A DNA stretch of 64,000 bases, from positions 124,001 to 188,000 of the forward strand of contig CAYUMU010000001.1 of NCBI GenBank assembly GCA_964445985.1. Reading direction: 5' to 3'. The notes beneath the pieces are model-generated. The model was given only the letters and a program-made list of their open reading frames with translations, ran no database searches and was not told the DNA's origin. The position numbers and the translations under genes are program-made. Shown in pieces: positions 9,401 through 20,600 of the stretch; position 1 is the first letter of the stretch; each line of letters opens with the position of its first letter. Source of the stretch: CAYUMU01 sp964445985 (GTDB lineage Bacteria > Planctomycetota > Planctomycetia > Pirellulales > S012-138).

Positions 9401-10284
9401 CGCCCGAAGTTGAAGTTCCCCTGGCGATCGAATTGCACTGGGAACCCAATGGCGAACGATTGATCGTGGCCGGCCAACGCCAGACCATCGGTGTCGATCC
9501 CGTCACCCTGCAGTTGACTCCCCTACTTGCGAAGTTCACCCTGCCAGGCGATGAGCGGATTGTCGGAGTCGATCTCCACGAGCCATCGGGCCGCTTCGCG
9601 CTCACCCTGTGGAAGCAACTCACCCCGACCGCGCTCCGTGCTTATGCTGACAACAAGGATGGCAGTCTCGATGAAACCGGCAATGCCGTGAGAACGGTCA
9701 TTGTGGACGCGGAGGGACAAGTCTTACATGCCTTTTCAGTGCCCGGCTTCCTGCGCAACGTCAGCCGCGCCTCCCTTTGGAACCATCGTGGCGATCAATT
9801 GGCATTCGCCGCCTGGGACGGTAAACAACGGGAGTCGGTCATCCTGGTCTGGAACCTGCCCGGGGCCAATCGCCCACCCGTGTCCCCCACACCTGCATCG
9901 CCATTCCCGGATGTCGATCCTGCCGATCTCCAGCTATCGAGCGACGGCTTCACCATGCTCCGCGGCCCTGGAGAGCGAGCGGTCTCGCTGCTCTGGTCGC
10001 CCAACGACCGCCGCCTGGCCATTGCTTATCGACCCTTGCCGGCCATGATTCGGATTTGGGATACCGAACAATCCGAACGGCTGATCGATATCGAAGGGAT
10101 CGTGCCGCCAGGCAGTGAGCTGCACTGGGAACGCGACGGCCGCGCCGTCGCCTGGTCGGGCACGCATGGGGGCTACGGCATGGGCGAACACGACGCCTCG
10201 CGCGGCTATGAAGCCGCCGACCCGCTGCCGGAAGGTTATTTTCGCCTGCAAGAAAGAGCGCCCCCCGGCGGAGGCTTCTTTTGA
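6409..10284 (+). CDS. Ser/Thr protein kinase with transmembrane anchor and WD40-type propeller
   Basis: 1291 residues. An N-terminal helical region (about 1-110) contains LLRELLRLELTYRL and HRFPEFPEVV, a module also found in the second kinase of the window. The Hanks kinase domain (about 147-412) has GRGGMGVVYQA, the VAIKMI lysine, IIHRDLKPGNIL (H near 270), DFGLAK and the activation-segment end GTPSYMPPEQARG. All catalytic residues are present. One membrane span lies at about 438-461, then a coiled coil rich in Ala/Glu/Arg (about 470-530), then a long region of WD40-like repeats, for example GHIGTLRAIAWSPSG ending in VRIWNAQ near 880-912. The kinase is cytoplasmic and the propeller is presumably on the other side. 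Substrates unknown. It stands alone, convergent with the next gene. Confidence 0.92.
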   Translation: MDRPFSHSSLGLSRQRQIDSICDAFEAAWQAGQNPPSELFLARVPQLERMALLRELLRLELTYRLAANEQLQTAEFQHRFPEFPEVVAEVLDQLPQLGETRLRRVAERSSAHRTFTPRASTEPRLAADDTAQFADETHASPPRKRFGNYELLQRIGRGGMGVVYQAQQMEPIRRVVAIKMILAGQFADPCDVQRFHAEAEAAASLDHPGIVPIYEVGQQEGQNYYSMAFVEGEGLAKRLIAGPLPPTEAASIALQISQAVAYAHSQGIIHRDLKPGNILLDASNRPRITDFGLAKRLTEDSDRTAEGQILGTPSYMPPEQARGERSSIGPRSDLYALGGILYAMLTGRPPFQAASFETVLQQLMQLEPVSPRQLNPEVPKDLETICLKCLEKDPARRYESALELANDLVRFLGNKPIHARPVRRLERLQKWVRRDPRTALLLTAVVAALTVGATISTVYWLRSEHAAHELRQTNISLADANLREREARGQATLRAQEAVEARQAVASALDRSQSELELARRRLYIADIQLADQAYHEQDLATLQHLLEKHLPSPDSDAPDLRDWEWYYLRSRCQQDDLTFRAHSHRVESLAWKPDETEVASADSSGQILVFDPHHGNVRLRLNYGIAKQCQLHWQAEGTYLLAVLAPIERQLPSTPSEPSPILVWDAATGEAVLSEMGLDAVWSSSGDLLAWIDAQNQVRLREPAKAETRQLAQSATQPLALCFNPDGSELCVVNKTHARTLNVSTGEIRLEIPLASPMQAKVAWSHDQQNLALALQPAAGGPQPLIVYQASDGKVLHRFAFEGNPLQLQWSADSQLLSLQAFDTLFAYSLPTAATTRVAAYCSQVNETAGTLLAGQRSLQLHEIAADGTAVARKTWLGHIGTLRAIAWSPSGQRIASGGADTTVRIWNAQPAAKPQLLSPDGRWRFVDEYPNLKIHDTRNQQPPLQLARNTIRQLIWDARCQRLAMLHVHPAQSMAGRLTPSRSTAQIWDSASGMLSPEVEVPLAIELHWEPNGERLIVAGQRQTIGVDPVTLQLTPLLAKFTLPGDERIVGVDLHEPSGRFALTLWKQLTPTALRAYADNKDGSLDETGNAVRTVIVDAEGQVLHAFSVPGFLRNVSRASLWNHRGDQLAFAAWDGKQRESVILVWNLPGANRPPVSPTPASPFPDVDPADLQLSSDGFTMLRGPGERAVSLLWSPNDRRLAIAYRPLPAMIRIWDTEQSERLIDIEGIVPPGSELHWERDGRAVAWSGTHGGYGMGEHDASRGYEAADPLPEGYFRLQERAPPGGGFF

Positions 10285-10328
10285 TGGCCTCCCCCCCACG
10301 ACCAATACAGCTTGAGCATTTCCAAAAT

Positions 10329-12557
10329 TTACTTGGAATCCGCAATCGCTTCCCGGCGTTCGATGTGCCCGCGCAGGTCGGTGGGGCCATTGTAAGTATA
10401 GTGCAGGCGTTCGTTCGCCAACTGCTGCCGTAACACCGCCGGTTGATTGGGCCGTGGTTGCTCGGCCACGTAGCGAACGGTTCGCGCCACCGTCGCGCGT
10501 CCCAGCGCGTCTGTCTGTTCGATCAGGGCGCCGTCCGCCGTGAACGATTCTTCCGCCTCGCCCCGGGTGCGCGTCCAGCCGAGCAGGGTTCCGTCCGCGT
10601 CGTGGCGATAGTCATCGCGCCACGATTTGGGAATGTCCCAGGCAGGGTCGACATAGTTCCCCTTCTCCGCATCGCCGCGATACGTAATGCTCAGCGGCTG
10701 GCCTTGGTCGTTGTAGGTCCGCTCTTCGTTATCCAGCGTGTTCACGCAGAAGAAAGCCGGGGCCGATAGTTGGCTTCCATTATCGGCGAACAACCCAATC
10801 TCGATTCGGTTCGATTCCATTTTCGACCCCGCCGCAATCGGCTGCCGCGGTTGCCACCGCAAAGTGACCTTGGCTTGCCGTCCACCACCCGCCGGTTCAA
10901 TCTTCACCTGCTCGGCGTTCCCTCGCAGCAGCACCCAGTGAAAGCTGAGCGGCTTGCCAGCCAGGTCATGGCTCCCCTCGGCCGACAGCACATAACTTCG
11001 CGCGCCGGCTGTCGAACGCCACACCCGGGCCACGGCCGCCGAAGTATCAAACAGTTTCTCCCGCTCGCCCACATCGAAGCAGTCCCGGCTCAAGACAAAT
11101 TCATCTTCCGTGATCACATCTAGCCGGCTGACTGGCGGCAGCGTTTCCAGCGTCAGGTCGTGTGCCAGCTCAACCATCTTGAGTACATCAAGCTGGCTAC
11201 CGTCAAACACCGTGGGGTGCGCCGCCCCGCTCAGATAGTCCTCTGGCTGCTTGACCTGCTGATTCGAGCGGCGAAACACTTGCTGCAACGTGGGGGCGAT
11301 CGTGCCCGTGGCGATCAATTTCTGTTTCACCTCGGGCCGCAACGCCGCCAGCGCGCAAGCAAAGGCTCGCAAGAAGGCCTGGTCGCTCCCCGACGAGCCC
11401 TGGCTGATGACCATGTAGGGCGTGTTGGCCGCATACACGTCGCCATGGCCGGTCGCCCTGGGGTCCGCGTCGTCTGCCCCTTTGCCGTTGTGCCCCGGAT
11501 CGTGATCGCGATGCTCGGGATAAAAATAGATATGGTTGCTGGCATACTGCTCGGACAGCGTCACCGCCCCGCCTCTCGAGGTATAAGCCGCCCGCGGGTT
11601 GCTTCGCCAATAAGGCCCCGCCGTTCGAGCCGTCGAGGAATTGCCCAGCACCACGCCGTTGTACAGCCGCGATACTTGCAGGCCGTATCCGGTTTCGTTG
11701 GCGACCTCGGGCGCATACTCAATGAAGGTCAACTGCGGGAACTGCTGCCGCCGCATGTTGGAGTGATCGCGATCGCAGTTATCGTAAAAGTCGCCGAAAT
11801 TGCCCGCGGCCGTGCCTTCGGCGTACCACTGGGCCAAACGGTCGCTTACTTCCCCCAAGCCAACGACGGGCCCAGTTTTCGTTTTTTCGACCTCGGGCCG
11901 CTGCCCCGGCAACGACTCCAAGGCCACCCGCACCTGCCCTGTTTGACGATCCCACCGCGCATTTGCGGCAGACACCGTGGCAACCCCATTCACCACTGGG
12001 GCCGCCTTTGGCCAACGCGGCTTGGCCAGGGCAATATTTGCTTCACCCCGTTTCACCAGTTGCTCAAACCGCGGATCGTTGCGCAGCGTCTTTAAGTCGT
12101 CGTTGCGCTGCATCAATAGCACGAACATATATTCCGCCTCGACGGCAGCGGTCAAACTTGCGAATGCCTTGTCGGTTTGGCCAGCCAGCGCCTGCTTGCA
12201 TGCCAGGTTGTATTGAGCATCCGGCAAGAATGGGGCGGCGGCCACCGCTTGTTCGAACAGCCGCAAGGTTTCGGTCGTCTCGCCCTGCTGGGCTTTCGCC
12301 ATTCCCGCTTCCATTAACCGCCAGGCAAAAGCGGCCCGCGCCGGATACTGAAAAGGCGAAATCGCCGCACGCTCTGGCGACGCAGGTTCCTTGCCGCGCG
12401 GACCTCTGGGGTCTTCCGCCGGAGCAACTTGGCCGCTGGGCTCGGCAGACGGATTATCCGCCCCCCACGCGCGTGCCGTTGGACTAGATTCCATCGCAAC
12501 CCCCGCCAACCAACCGAGGGTCAACAACGCCAGCGACATTCGTCGGAAACAAACCAT
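10329..12557 (-). CDS. Secreted TPR-containing protein of unknown function
   Basis: 742 residues with a signal peptide (SLALLTLGWLAGVAM, cleavage near AWG-AD at 30-33); an internal Met at residue 7 could be the true start. Residues about 75-150 form two or three TPR-like helical pairs (GMAKAQQGETTETLRLFEQA; PDAQYNLACKQALAGQTDKA). The middle region has unusual motifs rich in His and Asp, such as FYDNCDRDHSN and YFYPEHRDHDPGHNGKG, and a stretch YMVISQGSSGSDQAFLRAFA that could be a ligand- or metal-binding site. The last 130 residues contain short YD-like phrases (ERTYNDQGQPLSITYRGD; ALIEQTDALGRATVARTV). I do not recognise a described family. Periplasmic or surface location is inferred from the leader. 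Confidence 0.75.
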   Translation of the reverse strand: MVCFRRMSLALLTLGWLAGVAMESSPTARAWGADNPSAEPSGQVAPAEDPRGPRGKEPASPERAAISPFQYPARAAFAWRLMEAGMAKAQQGETTETLRLFEQAVAAAPFLPDAQYNLACKQALAGQTDKAFASLTAAVEAEYMFVLLMQRNDDLKTLRNDPRFEQLVKRGEANIALAKPRWPKAAPVVNGVATVSAANARWDRQTGQVRVALESLPGQRPEVEKTKTGPVVGLGEVSDRLAQWYAEGTAAGNFGDFYDNCDRDHSNMRRQQFPQLTFIEYAPEVANETGYGLQVSRLYNGVVLGNSSTARTAGPYWRSNPRAAYTSRGGAVTLSEQYASNHIYFYPEHRDHDPGHNGKGADDADPRATGHGDVYAANTPYMVISQGSSGSDQAFLRAFACALAALRPEVKQKLIATGTIAPTLQQVFRRSNQQVKQPEDYLSGAAHPTVFDGSQLDVLKMVELAHDLTLETLPPVSRLDVITEDEFVLSRDCFDVGEREKLFDTSAAVARVWRSTAGARSYVLSAEGSHDLAGKPLSFHWVLLRGNAEQVKIEPAGGGRQAKVTLRWQPRQPIAAGSKMESNRIEIGLFADNGSQLSAPAFFCVNTLDNEERTYNDQGQPLSITYRGDAEKGNYVDPAWDIPKSWRDDYRHDADGTLLGWTRTRGEAEESFTADGALIEQTDALGRATVARTVRYVAEQPRPNQPAVLRQQLANERLHYTYNGPTDLRGHIERREAIADSK

Positions 12558-13025
12558 AGCGATTTTCGCAAAGTAGGCGGAGTATTCGGTGGCGGTGAAA
12601 AACGCACGCGATCCCCTCCAGCCCCCTTTGCCACCTCATCGCCGCCAACAGGCCCGTGAGTGGCAGACCGCGCTTTCCCGCCAGTTTCCTCAAAGATACT
12701 CGACGCCTTCCCAGGTTTCCCAGCAAATACTTTTGCGACCCGGCCCCGGCCCCGCGCGAGTATTGCCTCCATCGCCCACGCCCGAAAACAGGGCGCCCGC
12801 TGGAACAAAACTGCGATCTTCGCGAAGAAGCAAAAGGGGGGGAGGCCCCACGGGGAGCACCAACGGAAGCCGCGCCGCCGCGCCTATCCAAACAAAGCGG
12901 CACGTGGCTACCCAACCACGTGCCGCAAAGCTCGGCTCCAACTTTCATCGTGCGACAAACGAGACGTCTACTCGCTGGTCCACCTCAACCGCAACGGTCT
13001 CACACTTCCCATGGGCAGCGGCAGG
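12558..13025. other. Intergenic region with terminator
   Basis: 468 bp between two minus-strand genes. The only clear element is a strong hairpin terminator (12897-12926) for the upstream S49-family gene. Several open frames on both strands here are low-complexity GC artefacts without RBS or recognisable protein features. Confidence 0.5.
12897..12926 (-). terminator. Rho-independent terminator of the S49-family lipoprotein gene
   Basis: Perfect 11-bp inverted repeat GCGGCACGTGG / CCACGTGCCGC around an 8-nt loop. Read on the minus strand it is followed by TTTGTTTGG and lies 100 bp after the stop at 13026, the expected place for that gene's terminator. Confidence 0.75.
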
Positions 13026-14087
13026 TTAATACTGCTGACCAATCTTTTCTAAACCAGTCTCAGGCTGCCACAGGTATAAGAACATCGGCATCCGGGCGCG
13101 ATCCAGGCCGGGGATGCTCATCGGCATCATCGCCGTGCCCGAGGGAATGTTGGGCGTGATTTCGTATTGCGTGTAGGCCCGATCGTTGCAGCGGCGGAAC
13201 ATCACGGTTCGTGCCCCTGGCCCCACTTGCCCCATCCCCTGCGCCATGGCGATCGCGTCGTCCAGATAGGCCACCTCGTCGATCAGCCCCTTCATTTTGG
13301 CTTGCGTGGCCGTGAACACCCGGCCATCCCAATCCTGGGCTTGCATGTTCAATTGCGGGCGAGACATCTCCACCGTATACCGGAACCGACTGGCGAATTC
13401 TTGCGCCATTTTCGTCAACAACTCTTCCGATTCCTCCGCGACCTCGCTCCGATCGGGCGATTGCGAGGCAGGCGACCCCATGTCGATCTTCTCACCCGCC
13501 CGAATCGTTTCCGCCGTGGATCCTTGTTGGTCCATCGCAAGTTGCAGCGAATACACGTTGAACAAGCAGCCAATGCCGCCAGTCACCGTGGTGGGGTGGG
13601 CAACAATCGTGTCGGCCGCGGTCGCCAGGTAGTAGGCGCCGCCGGCCCCGACGTCCATCAAACAGGCAATCACTGGCAAGCCCGTAATGCGTTTGAACTG
13701 CACCAGGTCGCGCCGCATGATGTCCGATGCCGTCACGCCACCGCCAGGACTGTTGATTCGCAGCACCACCGCGCGAATGTAGGGATCACGCGTGGCCGTT
13801 TCCAACTTTTCGCGAAACAGAGCGACGGGGTTCTCACCCATCGAATCCAAACCCAGAAAGTTCCGATTGAACATCATGCCATCGACGTCGATCAGTGCCA
13901 CCTTGTAGCAATTGCACGCCGGCGACTGCGCCGGCAAACCCACGGTGCCCATGCGAGGCGCCGTGTTGTCCTTGGGCGTATAGGTTTTCGCCGTCATGCA
14001 CCCCCGCATTTGAATGGCGCAATCCTGACATCCGACGATGGCCAAGAACAATAACGGCCACACAGCGTGGAAGCTTCGACGATCCAT
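13026..14087 (-). CDS. S49 (SppA-like) family lipoprotein lacking the catalytic Ser and Lys
   Basis: 353 residues. The start at 14087 is preferred over 14123 because AGGAG lies 6 nt upstream and the protein then begins with a classic lipoprotein signal (LLFLAIVGC, lipobox Cys at residue 20). The ClpP/crotonase-like S49 fold is recognisable: VVLRINSPGGGVTASD, then MDVGAGGAYYLATAADTIVA, TTVTGGIG, and IRAGEKIDMGSPAS. In active SppA the nucleophile Ser sits in ASGGYY; here that position is Gly149. The general-base Lys lies 52 residues later in SppA of Bacillus (Ser147/Lys199); here the same spacing gives Ile201. The protein is therefore predicted to bind but not cut peptides. It has its own terminator and no operon partner. 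Confidence 0.85.
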   Translation of the reverse strand: MDRRSFHAVWPLLFLAIVGCQDCAIQMRGCMTAKTYTPKDNTAPRMGTVGLPAQSPACNCYKVALIDVDGMMFNRNFLGLDSMGENPVALFREKLETATRDPYIRAVVLRINSPGGGVTASDIMRRDLVQFKRITGLPVIACLMDVGAGGAYYLATAADTIVAHPTTVTGGIGCLFNVYSLQLAMDQQGSTAETIRAGEKIDMGSPASQSPDRSEVAEESEELLTKMAQEFASRFRYTVEMSRPQLNMQAQDWDGRVFTATQAKMKGLIDEVAYLDDAIAMAQGMGQVGPGARTVMFRRCNDRAYTQYEITPNIPSGTAMMPMSIPGLDRARMPMFLYLWQPETGLEKIGQQY

Positions 14088-14633
14088 GTCGGCTCCTGTC
14101 GGCGATGTGCCGATTGTGGACAATCAGACAGCAGACTGTCTGTCGGGCGATGTCGTTGCCACGCCACGTCCTGCGGCGCGCAAGGGAAACACATCGGAAC
14201 GTATGCACGAAGGTATCGGGCCGTTCCCCGCAAGGCCTTGAACAACCGCCGCCTCGTTCAGGCCATGCGAATTCTGCCGGTCGTTCCGAATGGAACGGCC
14301 ATGCCGGTTGGGTGATCGCTCAGCCCGCTGGGGAACGCCGGCGGCGCCCCAGCAACACCCTGAAACAGGGCCGTGCAGCCCCCAGCCCCGGAGGTCGCGC
14401 CCCTCAAATTTTGCCCCCAATCCGGCCCTTCCCACGCCAAACAAACCTTGTTTTCGTATGGGTATCTATGCGTTCTGGGCAAGATCGCCCAATTCCGCCG
14501 CAATTCATGAAAGTTGACGCCGACCGCTGGGTATTCTCAGAATAGGCAGGTCGGTTCGCAGCGAGTAACCGTGGGCAGCTTGGGGGGCAGAATCGATTGT
14601 GGTCAGTCATATTAGCTCTTCAAGGGCCGACCG
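14088..14633. other. Divergent intergenic region before kinase-propeller gene 2
   Basis: 546 bp between divergent starts. The plus side has AAGGG a few bases before the ATG at 14634. I see no repeat, hairpin terminator or small gene that can be supported. Confidence 0.45.
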
Positions 14634-17600
14634 ATGGCCGAAATGTCCGCAGAATCGGGTGATTTGCCCCTGGAAATCGCCCATTGGATCGATGCCGCGT
14701 GCGACCGGTTCGAGTCTGCCCTCAAAGCCGGCGCGCCGCGGCAAATTGAGCAGGTGCTATCGACCGCTCCCGAGGCCGCGCGCCCGCCGCTGCTGCGCGA
14801 ATTGCTGCAGATAGAAATCTTCTACCTCGCCCAATCGGGGCTCCCCCCGTCTCAAGCGGACTATCTCGCGCGCTTTCCCCATCACGCGAACCTGGTCGCT
14901 GCCGCATTCCAGGCCGCGGCGCCTCGCCTGGAACCTCCTACCGAGCAACCGCTCAATCGGCCGGCCGCCCCCGAGCGGTCTCCTCAGCCGCTCCCCAAGT
15001 CGGCTCCCCACGCTGGCAAGTCTCCGCGGCCGCCGGAACCTCGCTTGGCCGAGCGCCAACGCAATCAGCAAATGTTGCTGGCGGTGCTCGCGCTACAGAA
15101 TGGGCTGATCGAGTTGCCGCAACTCATCCCGGCACTCGAGCATTGGGTGGCTCATAAAGAACAGGAACTCGGTCAAATTCTCTGCGATCAGCAAGTTCTC
15201 TCGGCAGATGATTGCGAGCTTCTGTCCGCCTTGGTCGCCGTGCATTTGCGATTGCACGGAGACGAACCGCGCAAGAGCCTGGCCGCGCTCAGCTCGCTGG
15301 GCCCCCTCCGCGAACAGATCGATGCCGCCGTCGACGATGCCGACGTTCATGCCAGCTTGATGCTCGTGGGAGCCGCCGGCCTGGCGGCCGATCCCTTTTC
15401 CACGCTCCCCCAGGCCGTCGCTCGCGCCGGGCTTGCCGCGAAACCATCGCCCGCGGTGGCCGGCACTCATCCGCACGACGGCGCCACCACGTCGGACCAG
15501 CGGTTTCGTGTCTTGCGCTTGCACAAGAGCGGCGGGTTGGGCAAGGTTTTCTTGGCCGTGCACCAAGAGTTCAACCGTCGCGTGGCCCTCAAAGAAATCA
15601 AAGGGCACTACGCCAACGACCCGGAGTTTCGCGCCCGGTTCTTGATGGAAGCCCGCATCACAGGCAACCTGGAGCACCCCGGCATTGTGCCCGTCTACAG
15701 CCTGGGCCAATACCAGGACGGCCGCCCCTACTACGTAATGCGGTTCATCCAGGGCGACAGTCTCACCGAAGCCATCGAGGCCTTTCACCAAACCCGGCCC
15801 GTCGATTCCACCACCGACTCGTTGCAGCTGCGCAAGCTTCTCGGCCGGTTCATCGACGTCTGCGAAGCCATCGAATACGCGCACAGTCGCGGCGTGCTGC
15901 ACCGCGACCTCAAGCCGGGCAACATCATGCTCGGCCGCTATGGTGAAACCCTGGTCGTCGATTGGGGATTGGCCAAAACCATCGGCCGCGCCGAAGCCGC
16001 GCCCGCCGAAGAATCCGTGCTCTACGTGCCTTCCGAGGGCGACTCGCAGCCCACCCAATTGGGCACCGCCGTGGGCACCCTGCCTTTCATGAGCCCCGAA
16101 CAGGCGCAAGGCAAGCACAACGAGCTGGGGCCCGCCTCCGATGTCTACAGCCTGGGGGCCACGCTCTACTGCCTGCTCACTGGTTGCACCCCCTTTACCG
16201 GCAAAGATCGTGAGCTGCTCCGCCAGCAGGTCATTCGCGGCGAGTATCCGTCGCCCCGCTCCATCAAGGCAGAAATCCCCCGCGCGTTGGAAGCCATCTG
16301 TCAAAAGGCCATGGCTCGGCTCGCCACCGATCGCTATCCATCGAGTCAGCACTTGGCGGCCGACATCGAACGCTGGTTGGCCGATGAACCCGTCGAGGCC
16401 AGCCCCGAAACGCCCTTCCAACGATTCTCCCGCTGGACCCGGCGGCATCGGGCCTTGGTTCGCGCGGCGGGGGCTTCGGCCGCCCTCGCCTTGGTGGTGC
16501 TAGGGCTGGCTCTCTGGATGGTGAACTCCGCCCGCCAGGCGACTTCTACCGCCTTGCAAAACGAACAGGCCGCCCTCGGACAGGCACAACAGGCCCAGGG
16601 TTTGGAAAAGGAACAACGCCTCCGTGCCGAGTCGCTGGCCAGCGAGCGGCAGGAACAGTTGTCGCGAATCCACGTGGCCACCGGAGTGCGAACCGCCGAC
16701 CTGGGCGACGCCATGGGCGCTTTGCCCTGGTATGTCGAATCGGCCCGGCTCAAATTGACCGGCGGCCCTTCGGCGCAACTTCAGCCAGACTCGCCCGACT
16801 ATCAGCGATTGAAATACGCCCTCGCCAACGCCCCGCAACTCGCCGGGCACCACTTCTTCCCCGAGTTGATTGGCTTCGAACTCAGTCCCAACGACTCGCA
16901 TGTTGTCACGCAAGACACGCGCGGCAAGCTGACCGTAACCAATCTCAGCACCGGCGAGCAGCGGTCGCGCCAGCTGCCGCTCGAACCGCCCATGTATAGC
17001 ATTACCGTGGGAAGAGGCTGTGAGCGCATCCTGATTTGCGACTTCGACGGCAGGCTTCGGCTGCTCAACGGGCAAACCCTCGAATTCATCGGTCCCGGGT
17101 TTACCTTCGCCGATCAGATGTTGCCGCCCGAGGCGTTCGACCCCGATGCCGGTCCCCCGCACATGGTCCCGTCGCCGCCCGATACCTTCATTCCCACTTC
17201 GCGCCGCCAGCAATCCCCCGGCTCCCCGGCAGCCCGCATGCTCCCGGCCACATACCCCCTTGCGCGTCAAGACGATGTGATCATCCCCTCGCCGCCGGCA
17301 GCCAACCCGCTCCAAGAGGCTGCCCCGCCGCTCCCCCCGGCCACCCCAGGGCCAGACCTCCCCTTCCCAACTCCCCAGTTCAGCAGCTTGCACTCGTTTC
17401 AATTGCTCCCCGATGGGCGACACCTGCTCATCGAGTACCGAGGGCAGGTGGCTTTGTGGGATGCCGTTGCCGGTCTGCGCGTTGGCCCCCAACTTGACTT
17501 GCATCAGGTACTGCAGACCGACCCAAACGACTTTGTCAACTTTGAGTTCTTGCTCGCCGAGCGGTGGGTCGTTGCCAACCGCAACCGCATTGTGGTGGTG

Positions 17601-20600
17601 AATAGCCGCACCGGATTGATCGAACGGAATCTAACTCGGGCAGAAGTAACGCCAGAATACGCGCCCAACTCCACCGCCGATTCGCGGAAAGCTCGACCTC
17701 CCCACGCTCGATCCACCCCCAAGCAGAGCGGGCAGTCCCAGCCCACCGCGTTCCACACCGCTGCCGCCATCCTGGCGCAGCCGCCAGAGGACGAAGCAGA
17801 GCAGGAAGAACCGGCGGAAACCGACATGATTACCCGACCCAGCCGGGGAGGGAGTAGCGAATTTCTTGTCCTGCCCGACCGCGTGCATGCAATCGCCGGA
17901 TCTTGGCTCTACAACCTCCGTGATGGGTCGGTGCGTGAGTTGGGCATGCACGACACCGACGGCGCCTGGACGGTTTACAGTTCCGTCGTTTCGCCCGACG
18001 GTCGCACCCTTGTTCTGACCAACTACGCCCGCGATGGGCTCCACATTTTGAATTTGGAGACCAATACCTATTGGCTCTTGGAGAAGTCGCAGACCAACAG
18101 CTACTCGCTCGCCTTCAGCCGCGATGGCCAATACCTCGCAGTGCACTACACCGCAGCCGACGGACTCGAAAAATGTGACCTGCTCGACGCCGCCACCGGC
18201 GAACCAGCGTCCGCCCCGCTGCAATGGATTCGCCTGCCGGGCGAACTGTTCTTCACCGAGCTGGAATGGCTTCCCGATGGACGCCTCGCCGTGATGCGCA
18301 TGATGCTGTCGGAACAAGCATCGGCCTGGGAAGAAGTCGCCAACCTGATGATCGACGTCTGGCAGCTCCCCCCGCGACCCGAGCGGCATCGCCAGCCGGG
18401 CCCCGTCGTTCAGCCCGAGCCCACCGGATACTCAGGTTTCTTCGGACCCGGTCGCATCATCAATCCCGGCAATCTGCTCCGCTCGGGCCAGTTCCATACG
18501 TTCGAACTCCAGCGCCCCACCCATGAGCCCGACTGGTTTAGCTACGTCGAAACCCTCGATGGTTACAGCGTCAGCCTCAACCCCGACGCCACGCTCGGCT
18601 TGTCCACGCCCACGCCGCCGCTCGATCATAAGTCGCCCGTAGTGGAGCTCAGCTTGCGCCCCGGCAGCCGATACGTCCAAACCATCGATGACGCCGAGCA
18701 GTGGCGATTGTGGGACCGCGCTTCCGGCAAGCCCATCATCGAAGTTGCATCGACCATGGTTCCCCCAGATCCTTCGGCCCGCCGCGCGGCTTCCATTCAG
18801 CGCGTCGGCTTCCATCGAGCACAACGGTTTGGTGAGCGTCGCTATCTGGTGCGTTTTTCTCCCGACGAAAGTCGCCTGGTCGTGGCCTCCGAAGGCCAGG
18901 CCCGGCTCTATTCGCTTCCGTCGGGCAAGATGGTTTCCAAGACCGCTTACGAAGGCCAGCTCTTTGCCGCCGAGTTCAGCAATGATGGCCACACCCTGGC
19001 CCTGGCCGTGCACACCGTGACCGATGGCGAGCTCAATGCCCCCATTCCCTTCATGCTGCCCCCGGCGCCCGCGGATGACCCCGATGCAGCGCCCCCAGCG
19101 CCTCCAGCGCCCAGTGCCCCTTCAGCACAGGTCATTCCGCCGGCCATCTCGTTCGTCGCCCAATCAGCGATGCGGCCCGCCACCATGCCCGTGGCCTTTC
19201 AAGACCCCGAGCCGGCCGCCGACGAACCTCTTCACTCCGGCTCCGTCGTCCGCTTGTGGGACGCCCAAGTGGGGCAACCGCTCAGCGGCTGGCTTCCGTT
19301 GACGGGTCGCAACCCTTCCCTCCGGTTCGACCACACTGGCAGCCAGCTTCTGGCGATAACCTACACAAAGTCCGACGACCAGAGTCAACTCCAAGGCGAC
19401 GTGTTCGCCACCCCCTCGGGCCAACAAACCGCAAAGCTCTCCAACATCCGCGGCAACGTCTTTCTCGATGCCCGCTTTTCGGCCAATGGCCAGCAACTCA
19501 TCACCGTGGTCGCCGCGGGTGGTTTGTTCGATACCGAAGGCAGTTCCATCGAACTCTGGAACGCCACCTCGGGCGCATCGGTTCGGCGGTGGTTCAGCCA
19601 CGCCCGTCGGCACGAACGGCTCGCGGACCTCAGTGCCGATGGTCAACGAATTGTGCTGGCCATCACGCCCAATCAATTGCAGGTCCGCGGCATTGTCGAC
19701 GATCGCCCCATTTCTCCACCGATTCGGACCCCGGGCGAACTGCTCGAAGTCCGCTTCGCCGAGGACGATCGTTACGTGCAATCGCTCAGTCAATATGCCG
19801 AACCCGATCTCACCCATCTCATGGCCGGCCCCGTGGTCCCATATCACAATAGCTCTCCCGAATCTGGCAACCCGGAAGGCCCCGCCTCCGAACCCTCCCT
19901 GGGCGAAGCGCAGCCTCCGCTCCTCCGCAAGCCCAGGCCGCCAGCCCCGCAATCTCGGCTGTGGGATGCCGCTTCCGGTCAGGCCATTTCGTCCCCGCCA
20001 TGGCATTTGCGAATTTACGCGGCCGATGTCCAGGTGCCGCCGATCAACGACCTCACCTCGCTGGCCCGTTCCCTCGCCGAACGCCGCATCGATGAAGTCG
20101 GCGCGCTCATTCCGCTCACGCTCGAAGAATTGCGAACCGTTCGCCAGGACACCGGCCAGGCACATTTCCGCGGCCCGCTACCTCCGGCCGTTCACTCCCA
20201 GCAACAGGCCGCGATCGCCTGGCAGGCTTGGGAAGATGGCAACGTGTTGGCGGCGGTATCGGCCTGGACGCAACTATGCACGTTGCAACCCCAGCAACTT
20301 GCCTGGCGGCGACAACTGGCCCTCAACATGGTCGAGGCCGCCCGCGCCTCCACCTTTACCGCCGCCCAGTGGGAAGCCATCGAGCAGGGACTTGCTCCGG
20401 CCCAACTGCTGCAAGTTCGCACGGCCGAAAACCTCTCCGCCGAGGCCCTCGTGCGCCTGAGGGCTGGCGATCATGCCGGCTATCGCTCGGCCTGCGAACG
20501 ATTGGCCGCCCGCTACCTGGCATCGGCCGACCCCGTGGAACAACGCTGGCTGCGGCAAACCGTGCTGACAGGCCCGGCGGCATTGTCCAACCTCGCCCGC

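Noticed and set aside
12589..13029. Open frames on the plus strand in the gap downstream of the S49-family gene
   Set aside because: They are Pro/Arg/Ser low-complexity, overlap the minus-strand terminator and lack RBS.
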